Assembly: GCF_030272615.1 (NCBI RefSeq)
Contig: NC_081414.1
Location: forward strand, 916,927,509 to 916,991,508
Source of the DNA: Cryptomeria japonica
Taxonomy: Eukaryota > Streptophyta > Pinopsida > Cupressales > Cupressaceae
Reading direction: 5' to 3'
DNA: 64,000 nucleotides
The notes beneath the pieces were generated by a model. That model saw only the letters and a program-made list of their open reading frames with translations. It ran no database searches and was not told the origin of the DNA. The position numbers were made by a program, and so were the translations under genes. Every line of letters starts with the position of its first letter. Positions within the stretch are counted from its first letter, which is position 1. Positions 44,944-54,072 of the stretch are shown piece by piece.

Positions 44944-45665
44944 TTAAATATGACCCTTTTGTCCATAGTTATAGCATTTCACCTTAGACTTCTTTCCAGG
45001 AGACTTGGACCTCTCTTGAGACTTGGACTTGGACTTCTTCCCTTTCTTCTTGTCTTTGTCCTTTGGTCTGCCTAGAAAAAACAGTGCATCTTTTTTCATC
45101 TCAAAAGACTTCTTTCTCATTTCTTTCGACAAAAGATTATTGACCACAATATCCATCTTGAACTGGGTTGTATTACTACCAATGGCCATCACCAAATGTT
45201 CCCAAGAATCTGGCAATGAGCATAGCAACAACATGCAATTTTCTTCTTCTTGAATAGCCACAAAGACTAATGTCAATTGAGAGAGAACCATGTTAAATGC
45301 ATTCGAATGATCTACCAAGGGTGTTCCTGCATCCATTTTTAGAGAATATAACTTCTTCCTAAGGAAGAGTTTATTCACCAAGGTTTTGCCCTGATAGATG
45401 TCTCCTAACTTGTTCCACAAATCACTTGTAGTCTTCTCCTCATGTATGTTCAACAAAACTGATTCTGGAAGGCTTAGGCTTATGAGTCCTCTGGCTTTCT
45501 GGTCTGCTAAATCCCAATATTCTTGCCTCATGTTTGAAGGTTTCTGTCCACTAACTGCAATCCAAAAATCTCGGTCAACCAACAGATCCTCAATTTTAAG
45601 TTTCCATAACTCAAATTGGAGCCATTAAACTCCTCAATATCTATTCTTCCAGAAGTGCTTGCCAT
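44944..45665 (-). pseudogene. Copia gag (frameshifted)
   Basis: Starts at ATG 45665 (MASTSGRIDIEEFNGSNLS). After a shift near 45590 it continues 45582-44944: WIAVSGQKPSNMRQEYWDLA, SLPESVLLNIHEEKTTSDLW, LFLRKKLYSLKMDAGTPLV. A basic stretch and the remains of a CCHC knuckle follow (CYNYGQKGHI, second Cys replaced by Tyr). Forms the particle and binds RNA in intact elements. Confidence 0.88.
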
Positions 45666-45756
45666 CTTAATCTGTAAACAAGTAGACACACTAATAGACT
45701 CCCACTGAAAGAAATTAACACAAAAAACCAACCCTACCCACAAGGATAACACAACT

Positions 45757-45776
45757 GGCCAAGCTCTGATACCACG
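45757..45776 (-). promoter_or_regulatory. Primer binding site of the Copia element
   Basis: On the minus strand TGGTATCAGAGCTTGG immediately follows the 5' LTR. It is the classical initiator Met tRNA site of plant Copia elements. Confidence 0.92.
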
Positions 45777-47037
45777 TGTAAGGAAAGAACAGTGTGGAAA
45801 AACACTTCCCTAATGTCAATTTGCAAGGGAAACAAGACTAGCGTGTTTTATAACTTTAGAGAATACTAAGATTAGCATATACGAAACATAGAGAATCTCA
45901 TAATTCAAGCATACACCAAGATAAACACCATGAATTTATGTGGGAAACCCTTTCAGGAAAAAAACCCACCACTGACAACAAGATCACTTTATTCTCAGCA
46001 AAGAAAATTTACAATAAAGTCTATTATCACAACACAAATGTTCACTCTGATCACTTTGGTTACACACCACAGTATACGACTTATCATCAAAACAACATCC
46101 ATGTTTGAGTCTCCTCTTGGCTTCATATACATATCCATGTCAACCGCTCAACTATCAGTTTGCACCAATCAGTTAGACATCTAACTGTCTGCATCGGTCT
46201 GCATTTGTGAGAAAACAATTATCCCACATGCATCTAGGAATTAAAAAAAACCTTGACTCAAACAAGTCCACTCCGTCGGGTATCAGGAAGACAAACAATC
46301 AGCTATCCTAAACATTCAATCTTTCTCTCTATGCTTTGCCATGTGGCACCCCCTAATTGGTTCCGGGTCCCTGCTCTGACATCTTAGCACGAACTCACTA
46401 TCTACTAAGAATTCTTCTTTGCCACTGGGTCGCGATGGAAAGTTTCACAAGCAATTTCCCATCATGACCTAGTGACCACCATCGGATCTTCTGCGATTGT
46501 CATCCGATCATTTTGATTTGCTCGGCCTTTAATTCGCCTTAGCCACTCTCCTGTCGGGTCCCACCACTTGGTCGCCATGTCATGAGGAATATACTAACGA
46601 GCAGTTTTCCATCATGAAATAATGACCACCATTGGATCAACCTTGATCTCCATTCGATTATCTCCAATCTGCATGACCCTTATCTCGCCTGAACCACTCA
46701 CTTATGCTGGGCCCCACCATGGTCACCAAGTCACAGGAAATAACATACGTGCATATTTCCATAGCGGTAAAGTGATGACCAATGGATTAGGATCTAAACT
46801 GCAAGTCTTCTATGCTTTTGTTCATCCGATAACTAATGCTACCTCGATGACCAAAGATGACTTCATCGGGTCATCGAGATGACTTCAAACATGCTACTCA
46901 GAGCTCTGATATGTCAAGTTCATCGACAAAGGATATACTGATAGAGTTCACAAATTTTCTTCACACTGTTTCATTGACCAGAGTTAACCCAAATAGTATG
47001 AACAAAGTTCAAGTGAATTAGAGACATAATTCCAATA
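45777..47037 (-). repeat. 5' LTR of the Copia element
   Basis: 1261 bp; on the plus strand TGTAAGGAAAG to ATTCCAATA. Partner of 40121-41394. The end base change CA to TA matches C-to-T decay. Confidence 0.9.
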
Positions 47038-47042
47038 GATTC

Positions 47043-47681
47043 CAGATTTCTAGTTCATTTGGGTTCTTTTCTGGTCAGTTATCGCTTCCGGTTGACTGTT
47101 TTTGGCTTTCGAGACAGTTCTTGTGCTTACCGGTTGGTTTTCCTTCTTTACCGATGCAATTCTTGGCGTGTAGATCCATCTTGTGTCTTTTCTGATGTGC
47201 TTTGCATGTGGCTAACCTTCTTACTGAACCGCATAACTTGGTTGTTATTTTCCAGAAAGATTTATCTAAATCTTAGGGCCGACCTAATTACATGTTTCAT
47301 TTTCCTGCATTGGTGAATGTAATCTTATGAGGCCAACTTGAATGTGTTCCGATGGGTATAAATATGATGTCATGTAATCATTTGTAAGGGGAGAGGAAGT
47401 ATAACTTAGAATAAGGATTCAAATTCACATGTTGTGATTTGGTTGATTCTTAGAGTCACGGTCTGATTGTATCTAGTTTGAAGCTTGCTTGTAACCAATT
47501 AACTATCGAATGTTCTTTGATGATAATATGAAGATTGTTGAATGATTTCTGGAAGTTCATTAGTTGTAATATGATTTGTTTATGTGAATTTGTTATGTTT
47601 TCTTACTTCTTTTGTTTTGTCTCTCTTGCTGCATAAGCCGATTGACTCTTTTGAGGGTTTTTACCGATTATGGTTGCATTA
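47043..47681 (+). repeat. 5' LTR of element E, right piece
   Basis: Matches 49925-50560 of the 3' LTR; ends GGTTGCATTA. TATAAATA at 47357-47364 is the likely TATA box; the same box is at 50236-50243 in the 3' LTR. Confidence 0.9.
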
Positions 47682-47683
47682 AG

Positions 47684-47698
47684 TGGTATCAGAGTTGG
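47684..47698 (+). promoter_or_regulatory. Primer binding site of element E
   Basis: TGGTATCAGAGTTGG two bases after the LTR end; initiator Met tRNA type, like the site in F (TGGTATCAGAGTAGG). Confidence 0.88.
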
Positions 47699-47700
47699 TT

Positions 47701-49711
47701 ATGGACTGGCTACTGGAAGAATTGCTTGCGAACATTGAGGCATTCCTTGGGGTGGACAGACTGCCGATTGGAGGCAAGTTGCACGTGTGTTCAATAGATC
47801 GTCGAGGGGAGGCAATTGAAACCAATAGTCAGATCATCGAGTTGAGGCAGCTCAACGGAGTGGAAGAAGAGATATCACCAAGGGGAACAAACCCGTGAAG
47901 GGTAGAGCAGATGATAGAAGACTTCAAGAATGAAGTGAGGAATGAAATCCAAAATGCTTTGGCTAGTTTGCAAAGAAACCCTAATTCTGATGATGAATAT
48001 GAGGAAATTGGTGAAGAGCTTGAGGAAGCTGAAGGACTGGAAGATGAAAGAGAGGAAAGATTCCTGAGAGCAGTGGTGTAAGCAAGTAAGGTTCATAAAG
48101 TTGAGGTTTCTAACTTTTTTCGAAACATTGAACCCGGAGGATCTGATCGATTTGATCAGAGAGTTGGAGGACTACTTTGAGTTTGAGAATGTCAATGACC
48201 CACAGAGAGTCCAGTTGGCATTGACCAATTTGAAAGGGCATGCTACCTTATGGTGGAAAGAATTGCAGAAAGACAAAGTGGAGAATGGTGAATTGAAGAT
48301 CACCCGATGGAGACAGATTGTTGCAAGATTGAAGGCCAAGTTCATACCAGGAGACTATGAATTGGAGTTGTTCAAGAAGTTGCAGAACTTGAAATAAAGA
48401 AACATGACTATGAAAGAATATACTGAGGGATTATACAAGGTGGTTATCAGATCTGGACATGGAGAGATGGACAAAGAGAAGGTGGCAAGGTACATCAATG
48501 GATTTTCTTTGAACATTTAAGATGGGATGAGTATGTTGAAGGTTTCCATAGTTGAAGAAGCTTAACAATATGCTTTAAAGGCCAAGGAGAAGATGAGAAG
48601 AAGACAATCGAATAAGGGAAAGGATAAATTCAAGATGAGTGATAGTATGAAGAAATCGGTTGAAGAAGGGGAGTCAAAACATAAGTGGAGTAAAAAACTA
48701 GAACATAAGACACTGAGGAAAGGTAGCAGCAGTACCGGTAGGGAATTTCTTGGCAAATGTTTCAAGTGTGGGGAAATCAGACATAGATCCTATGAATGTA
48801 ACCAAGGGATGGCAAGAAGTTGTGTGGTAAGTGAAGAACTGGATGGTACCGGATTTGACTGTGCACCGGAGCAAGAAGAATCCCTTATGTTCAGAAGAAA
48901 GGATACCAGATCTACTCAGAGGAAGAGTATTTTTTGGACTGTGTGCAAATCAGGTGGTAAGTGTTGCAAGGTCAATTTAGATAGTGGAAATACTGATAAT
49001 TTAGTATCTGAGGATATGGTTGTGAAGCTTGGGTTGAAGAGACTTAAGCATCCTTGTCTTTATGAGGTGAGTTGGTTACAAGATGATCAAAAGATAGAGA
49101 TAAAGGAGAAGTGTTTGGTGAGTTTCAATATTGAGCCTTTCATAGATGAAATTTTATGTGATTTTGTGTCCATAAGTGTTTGTCATGTCTTGGTGGGAAA
49201 ACCTTCATAGTATGCTAGAGGAGCTATTTATGACAGTAGAAGAAACCTGGTTACTATTGAAAAGCATGGGCAAAAGTTCACATTGATTTCTTTGAAAGAG
49301 AAAGAGAAGGAGGTGAAGAAACTGAGCCTTGACAGAAGTTGCACTATTGAGAAATCGGTGGTAGGGGCTATACCGAAAGGTTTGTTTGAACTGGTTGTAG
49401 AGGTTGTACCAAAGGATGACATGGGTTTGCAGAGGGATCTGACAGTTGAGCCCGAGGGACAGGTGGAATCGGTCAACGTAGAGCTTATGGTGACAAATTG
49501 GATGAAGTCCTATGGCAGAATCAAATTAGAGTTGAAAAAATAGAAACAATGTGCAAGCCTGAAGCAAGGAAAGAGCAACAAAGGGAGTCAGAGGTTAGAG
49601 AAGCCGGTTGAGGCACCAGAGGGGCTAAGGTAGAGGTTGGCAAATAAGGAAGATGTTTGGATTAGAAATGAGCATGGGATCTTCATTCTGAATCCTTTTA
49701 GATGTTCATGA
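47701..49711 (+). pseudogene. Gag-protease polyprotein of element E, with conserved C-terminal tail
   Basis: Starts at ATG 47701 (MDWLLEELLANIEAFL), with a frameshift near 48110. Gag core: LNPEDLIDLIRELEDYFEFE, LTNLKGHATLWWKELQ, KFIPGDYELELFKKLQNL. A basic region follows, then the CCHC knuckle CFKCGEIRHRSYEC (near 48758). Protease: VNLDSGNTDNLVSEDMVVKL (intact DSG), ILCDFVSISVCHVLVGKPS (a stop replaces the Trp of GRPW). After protease come ~150 residues ending VWIRNEHGIFILNPFRCS and a stop, nearly the same end as in F. RT never follows. Several in-frame stops. Confidence 0.88.
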
Positions 49712-49750
49712 GTTGCCTCTCATGGAATACCTTAATCTACTTGATTTGTC

Positions 49751-50560
49751 TGATGCAAGAGCATCCCCGGTCGATGTGCAATCTTGCATCAACCAAAAAT
49801 ATTTCCTTTCAATTTGTTCTTGTTTAGTTCTTTGTGAAGTTTTCCGTGTTCTTACTGGTAGTTGCTTGTTATTCGCGACAGATCTTATTTAGGTTTCTAG
49901 ACTATTTCATGTGCTTGATTCTAATTTTCTAGTTCATTTGGGTTCTTTTTCGGTCAGTTATCGCTTCTGGTTGACTATTTCTAGGTTTTGGGATAGTTCT
50001 TGTGCTTACCGATTGGTTTTCCTTCTTTACCGACACGATTCTTGGCATGTGGATCCATCTTGGGTCTTTTCTGATGTGCTTTAGCATGTGGCCGATGTTC
50101 CTGCTGAACCACATCACTTGGTTGTTATTTTTCAGAAAGATTTATCTAAATCTTAGGGCCGACCTAAGTACACGTTTCATTTTCTTGCTTTGGTGAATGT
50201 AATCTTATGAGGCCGACCGAATGTGTTCCAGTGGGTATAAATATGATGTCATGTAATTATTTATAAGGGCAGAGGAAGTAGAACTCAGAATAAGGATTGT
50301 GATTCGCATGTTGTGATCCGATTGATTCTTAGAGTCCCGGTTGGATTGTATCTGGCTTGAAGCCTGTTTGTAACTGGTTAACTACTAGATGTTCTTTGAT
50401 GATAATATGAAGATCGTTGGATGATTGTCGAAAGTTCTAAGGCTATAATATGATATGTTTATGTGAATTTGTTATGTTATCTTGCTTCTTTCATTGTGTC
50501 TCTCTTGTTGCATAAGCCGGTTGACTCTTTTGAGGGTTTTTACTAGTTATGGCTGCATTA
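49751..50560 (+). repeat. 3' LTR of element E
   Basis: 810 bp; TGATGCAAGAGCATCC to GGCTGCATTA, followed by CATCT. Only 39 bp separate it from the gag-protease stop, and no canonical purine tract is seen there. Confidence 0.9.
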
Positions 50561-50565
50561 CATCT

Positions 50566-50997
50566 ATATCTTCGAGTTCCAGATGTTTTTCTTGTGTTTG
50601 TCATCTGATTCGGATTTGAGTAGTGTTATTGAGGGCTTTCATGTAGATTCATGTCTTCTTGATCCTGATCATCTTTTGTTTCAGAGGATATTTTTACTAC
50701 AACATCATAGCAGTCATTCTACGACAAAGTTTGCAGCTTCTTCATACTTCACTAATTCTTCAAGCTTGCTTTGCGTTCCTATCTTTTGGAACATTCTTGT
50801 TTGGAGGCTTCTTAGTCCTTCACTTGAGCTTTCATCTCTCCTTGGAGAGGATTTTTGGTCCCAGAGGGTTTTCTCTTTTTCTCCATTTTACAGAGATTTC
50901 ATTGTACTTGGGTACCTCATCAGACCTTGTTTTTGGGACCCATTTTTAGCTTTCTAGCATCTAGTCCTTAGTTTTTTTAGCTTCTCCCTAACTTCAT
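50566..50997 (+). other. 3' internal tail of element I
   Basis: No coding function recognised. Contains CTTGGAGAGGATTTTTGG and GGGTTTTCTCTTTTT, similar to 63700-63745 in element K, suggesting related element tails. Confidence 0.6.
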
Positions 50998-51009
50998 CTT
51001 AAGGGGGGG
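50998..51009 (+). promoter_or_regulatory. Polypurine tract of element I
   Basis: Purine run AAGGGGGGG at 51001-51009, directly before the 3' LTR TG. Confidence 0.88.
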
Positions 51010-51367
51010 TGTTAGAGTAAAAGGTATTAGTTTACTTAATTAATTAAATCATATTGATTTAATAATTAAGTCACCTTTTCTCTATTTCACTAAGCTAAAT
51101 TTAGGAAGCTAAACTTAGGAATATTAATAATTAATTAATTATTAATTGTTTTTAGGGTTTATGTTTTTAGGTTTTGATCCCCTTTTATAAGGATTGATCC
51201 CTTTGTAATCCTTAACCAATCTGATTATCATTATTGCATATTCTTGCTCTAAGTTTTCAAAGCAATCTTTGTGTTTTGTGAATCTTCCATTGTTGTGACA
51301 GGTTATTTACATATTTACATACATGTGTTCATTGGGTTCTATGAGGTTGTATTCTACAACTTTAACA
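51010..51367 (+). repeat. 3' LTR of element I
   Basis: 358 bp; TGTTAGAGTAAAAGG to ACTTTAACA, followed by ATAAT. Confidence 0.92.
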
Positions 51368-51372
51368 ATAAT

Positions 51373-53400
51373 TAATGTTGTTTAATTTTATTTTTTTAAA
51401 CAGTCTTATTGATAGATAAGTAGGAAGTTACAAAAACTATCTCTTGTGAGAATGAATGGTTCATTTAGCACTCAACAGTCTTACTCAAAATCATTAAAAT
51501 ATTTAACAACTTTGTTCGACAAGGAATGGATAGCTAAAAAAAAGATTACTTGATCAAAATTTATAGCAAAAGAACTATAATCAAAAAATAAATTAAAGAT
51601 TGTGAGAAACAAAGATTATGGTTTGTTAGTTATGACACAATTCAATTTTCAAATCCCTAAACTATCTATCTAATGAACATCAAATTATTTTTATATTGTT
51701 ATTAGATTTTGGAGTCCCAATCAAAATCAAATTCATTGACTCATATTTCATAGGTAGTAATTTACAAAAACCATCTCTCATGAGAATGAATGGTTCATTT
51801 AGCACTCAATGGTCTTCCTCAAAATCGTCAAAATCTTTAGCAACTTTGTTCGACTAGGAATGGATAACTAAAGCAGAAGATTACTTGATCAAAATTTATA
51901 ACAAAAGAACCATAATCAGCAAAGAAATCAGAGACAGTGAGAAACAAAGATTATGTTTTGTTAGTTTTGACACAATAGAATTTTCAAATCCCTAAACTAG
52001 TTGCATCTTTGTAAAGGACAAAATCAACGCATCTCTAAGTTTTGTGTCATCAATGCTGACATTTTTTAAAGAAACAATAAAATAGTTGATGATGCAATAT
52101 CAGTACCTTGAAATCATTCTTTACATAAAAATTTAACAACAAATTTATCATAATTAATGTTGATTAATTTTGTTTTTTTGAACAGTCTTATTGATAGATA
52201 GGTATTTATATTGTTATTAGGTTTGGAAGTCAGAGTCAAAGTCAAATTTATTGGCTCATATTTCAATAGTTTATACAAAAACTGTCTTTCAAGAGAATGA
52301 ATGGTTCATTTAGCACGCAACAGTCTTACTCAAAATCATTCAAATATTAAACAACTCTGTTTGACAAGGAATGGATAGCTAAAATAAAAGACTACTTGCA
52401 GAAGAACTATAATCAGAAAGGAAATTAGAGATGGTGAGAAACAAAGATTATGATTTATTAGTTATGACACGATTCAATTTTCAAATCCCTAAACTATTTA
52501 TCTAATGAACATCAAATTATTTTTTATATTGTTGTGAGATTTTGGAGTCCCAATCACAGTCAAATTCATTGATTCATATTTCATAAGTAGTAATTTACAA
52601 AAACCATCTCTCGTGAGAATGAATGGTTCATTTAGAACTCAATGGTCTTACTCAAAATCATTAAAATCTTTAACAGCTTTTTTCGACTATGAATGGATAA
52701 CAAAAGGAGAAAATTACTTGATCAAAATTTATAACAAAAGAACCATAATCAGCAAAGAAATCAGAGACTGTGAGAAACAGAGATTATGTTTTGTTAGTTT
52801 TGTCACAATACAATTTACAAATCCCTAAACTAGTTGCATCTTTGTGAAGCACCAAATCAATGCATCTCCAAGTTTTCTATCATCAATCCTAACATTTTTT
52901 ATAGAAATAATGAAACTGTTTATGGTGTAATATCAGTACCTTGAAATTATTCTTTACATAAAAATTTAACAACAATTTTTTTCTTTAAACAATGTCTTAT
53001 TGATAGATAAGTTTTTATATTGTTATTAGGTTTGAAAGTCAGAATCAAACTCAAATTTCAATGTCTTATTGATAGATAAGTTTTTATATTGTTATTAGGT
53101 TTGAAAGTCAGAATCAAACTCAAATTTATTGGCTCATATTTCATGAGTAGTAGTTTACAAAAACTGCCTTTCATGAAAATGAATGGTTAATTTAGCACAC
53201 AACAGTCTTACTCATAATCATTAAAATCTTTAACAACTTTGTTCAATAAGGAATGGATAGCTAAAACAGAAAAAAGTTAATTGGTCAAATTTTTATAGCG
53301 GAAAAACCATACTCAGCTAAAAAATTTGAAACAGCGAAAAACAGAACTTATGATTTGTTGGTTTTGACACAGTTCAATTTTCAAATCCCTAGACTACCTG
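51373..53400 (+). repeat. Tandem array of exon-like units beside the VQ gene
   Basis: GAATGAATGGTTCATTT or close variants recur near 51453, 51785, 52297, 52619 and 53179, giving alternating unit spacing of about 330 and 510-560 bp. Two of the units (51690-51995 and 52545-52828) keep a long common reading frame on the plus strand (DFGVPI, KFIDSYFI, RMNGSF, EWITK, YNKRTIISKEIRD, EKQRLCFVSF, then NP and stop). T-rich stretches ending in AG precede the frame, like a 3' splice site. The other units have stops and indels. I recognise no protein family. It may be a tandemly duplicated exon of an unknown gene or pseudogene. Confidence 0.7.
52991..53128. repeat. Perfect or near-perfect 69-bp tandem duplication
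   Basis: AATGTCTTATTGATAGATAA starts at 52991 and again at 53060, with the intervening 69 bp repeated. A recent local duplication within the array. Confidence 0.92.
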
Positions 53401-53640
53401 AACTCGTGAACATCATTAAAACTTCGATTTTTTTTTCATTAAAGAAACCACAGCTAAATATGCCATATAATTAACCTCACAATAGTGGCTGCCATGATCT
53501 CTGCTTAAATACTAAAAATACAGCAGGTCTGTATTCAGCATTAAAAATGAAAAGGGAAAAGTTGTAGTTCTTACTATGTATAAGCTGACCAACATTTAGG
53601 TTTCCTTGAATAGAACCTCAGACTGCATCCTCTGCACTGC

Positions 53641-54072
53641 TCATAAAAGCAGTGGTAGAAATTCTGTAAAACTTGTATCATCTATAATGCTCTCTAAGTT
53701 GTCAAACATTTCATTATCATACGCCTTGTCTTCAACTTGTATTTCAAGACAAACAACTTTTTCATTGATGTTGTGGGTGTTGCAGGAGACTTTTGTGGGT
53801 TGTGGCCTGTGGAGAATGGAAGAATACTTCTCTTCATTTTCATATCTGGGTACCTTGGATTGAGGGCTCCCATCACAATTCCAGTTCAGTTCTGCTGAAG
53901 AAGAAGAAGAAGATTGTGAAGATGGAGATGGTGGCCTCTTTCTTCCAGTGAGAGATTGCACAACAGCACGGAATTCTGACTGGCTTGTCTTAACCATGAT
54001 TGGGTTTCCAACGTGAGTTACTCTCACTCTCTCAGCTGAATCGAACCTCTTAGAGGCCTTCTCTGCCATCAT
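53641..54072 (-). CDS. VQ motif-containing protein
   Basis: Intronless 143-residue ORF starting with two Met codons (54072, 54069) and ending TGA at 53641-53643. The VQ motif FRAVVQSLTG is at residues 34-43 (FxxxVQxLTG), preceded by KTSQSE. A nuclear-signal-like GRKRPPSP and a run of serines (about residues 50-62) follow. The rest is polar and acidic with no further domain. VQ proteins are small plant cofactors that bind WRKY transcription factors in the nucleus and act in defence and development. Length and single exon fit the family. No TE homology and no lesion, so I take it as the window's one intact host gene. The tandem array lies ~240 bp downstream of its stop. The exact family member cannot be assigned. 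Confidence 0.88.
   Translation of the reverse strand: MMAEKASKRFDSAERVRVTHVGNPIMVKTSQSEFRAVVQSLTGRKRPPSPSSQSSSSSSAELNWNCDGSPQSKVPRYENEEKYSSILHRPQPTKVSCNTHNINEKVVCLEIQVEDKAYDNEMFDNLESIIDDTSFTEFLPLLL

Larger units (their letters stand above)
40121..47037 (-). mobile_element. Ty1/copia retrotransposon (Tork-like) in E's 5' LTR
   Basis: 6917 bp flanked by GATTC (40116-40120 and 47038-47042). LTRs 40121-41394 and 45777-47037. Minus orientation, with gag, protease, integrase, RT and RNase H in Copia order. The protease block WLIDSGASFHMTSHKEWF resembles the Tork/Tnt1 branch. LTRs look about 85-90% identical by eye. Many stops, a frameshifted gag and an internal integrase duplication. Confidence 0.92.
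39951..50560 (+). mobile_element. Non-autonomous gag-protease LTR element E with nested Copia
   Basis: Target duplication CATCT (39946-39950 and 50561-50565). 5' LTR in two pieces because of the Copia insertion, PBS at about 47682, a gag-protease frame, then the 3' LTR. No RT, RNase H, integrase or chromodomain. Without the Copia it is about 3.7 kb. It belongs to the same family as F, which confirms the short structure is not a one-off deletion. Both outer LTR ends read TA instead of TG/CA, consistent with C-to-T decay. Confidence 0.9.
38043..51367 (+). mobile_element. LARD-like LTR retrotransposon I with nested E and Copia
   Basis: LTRs of 357 and 358 bp; target duplication ATAAT (38038-38042 and 51368-51372). 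PBS at 38400 and a G-rich PPT at 51009. Without E it is about 2.7 kb, with no coding capacity found. The empty site is visible in the array copy at 52140-52165, which confirms the insertion. The Met-type PBS and the TTTTGG...GGTTTTCTC tail resemble the 3' end of element K. Confidence 0.9.
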
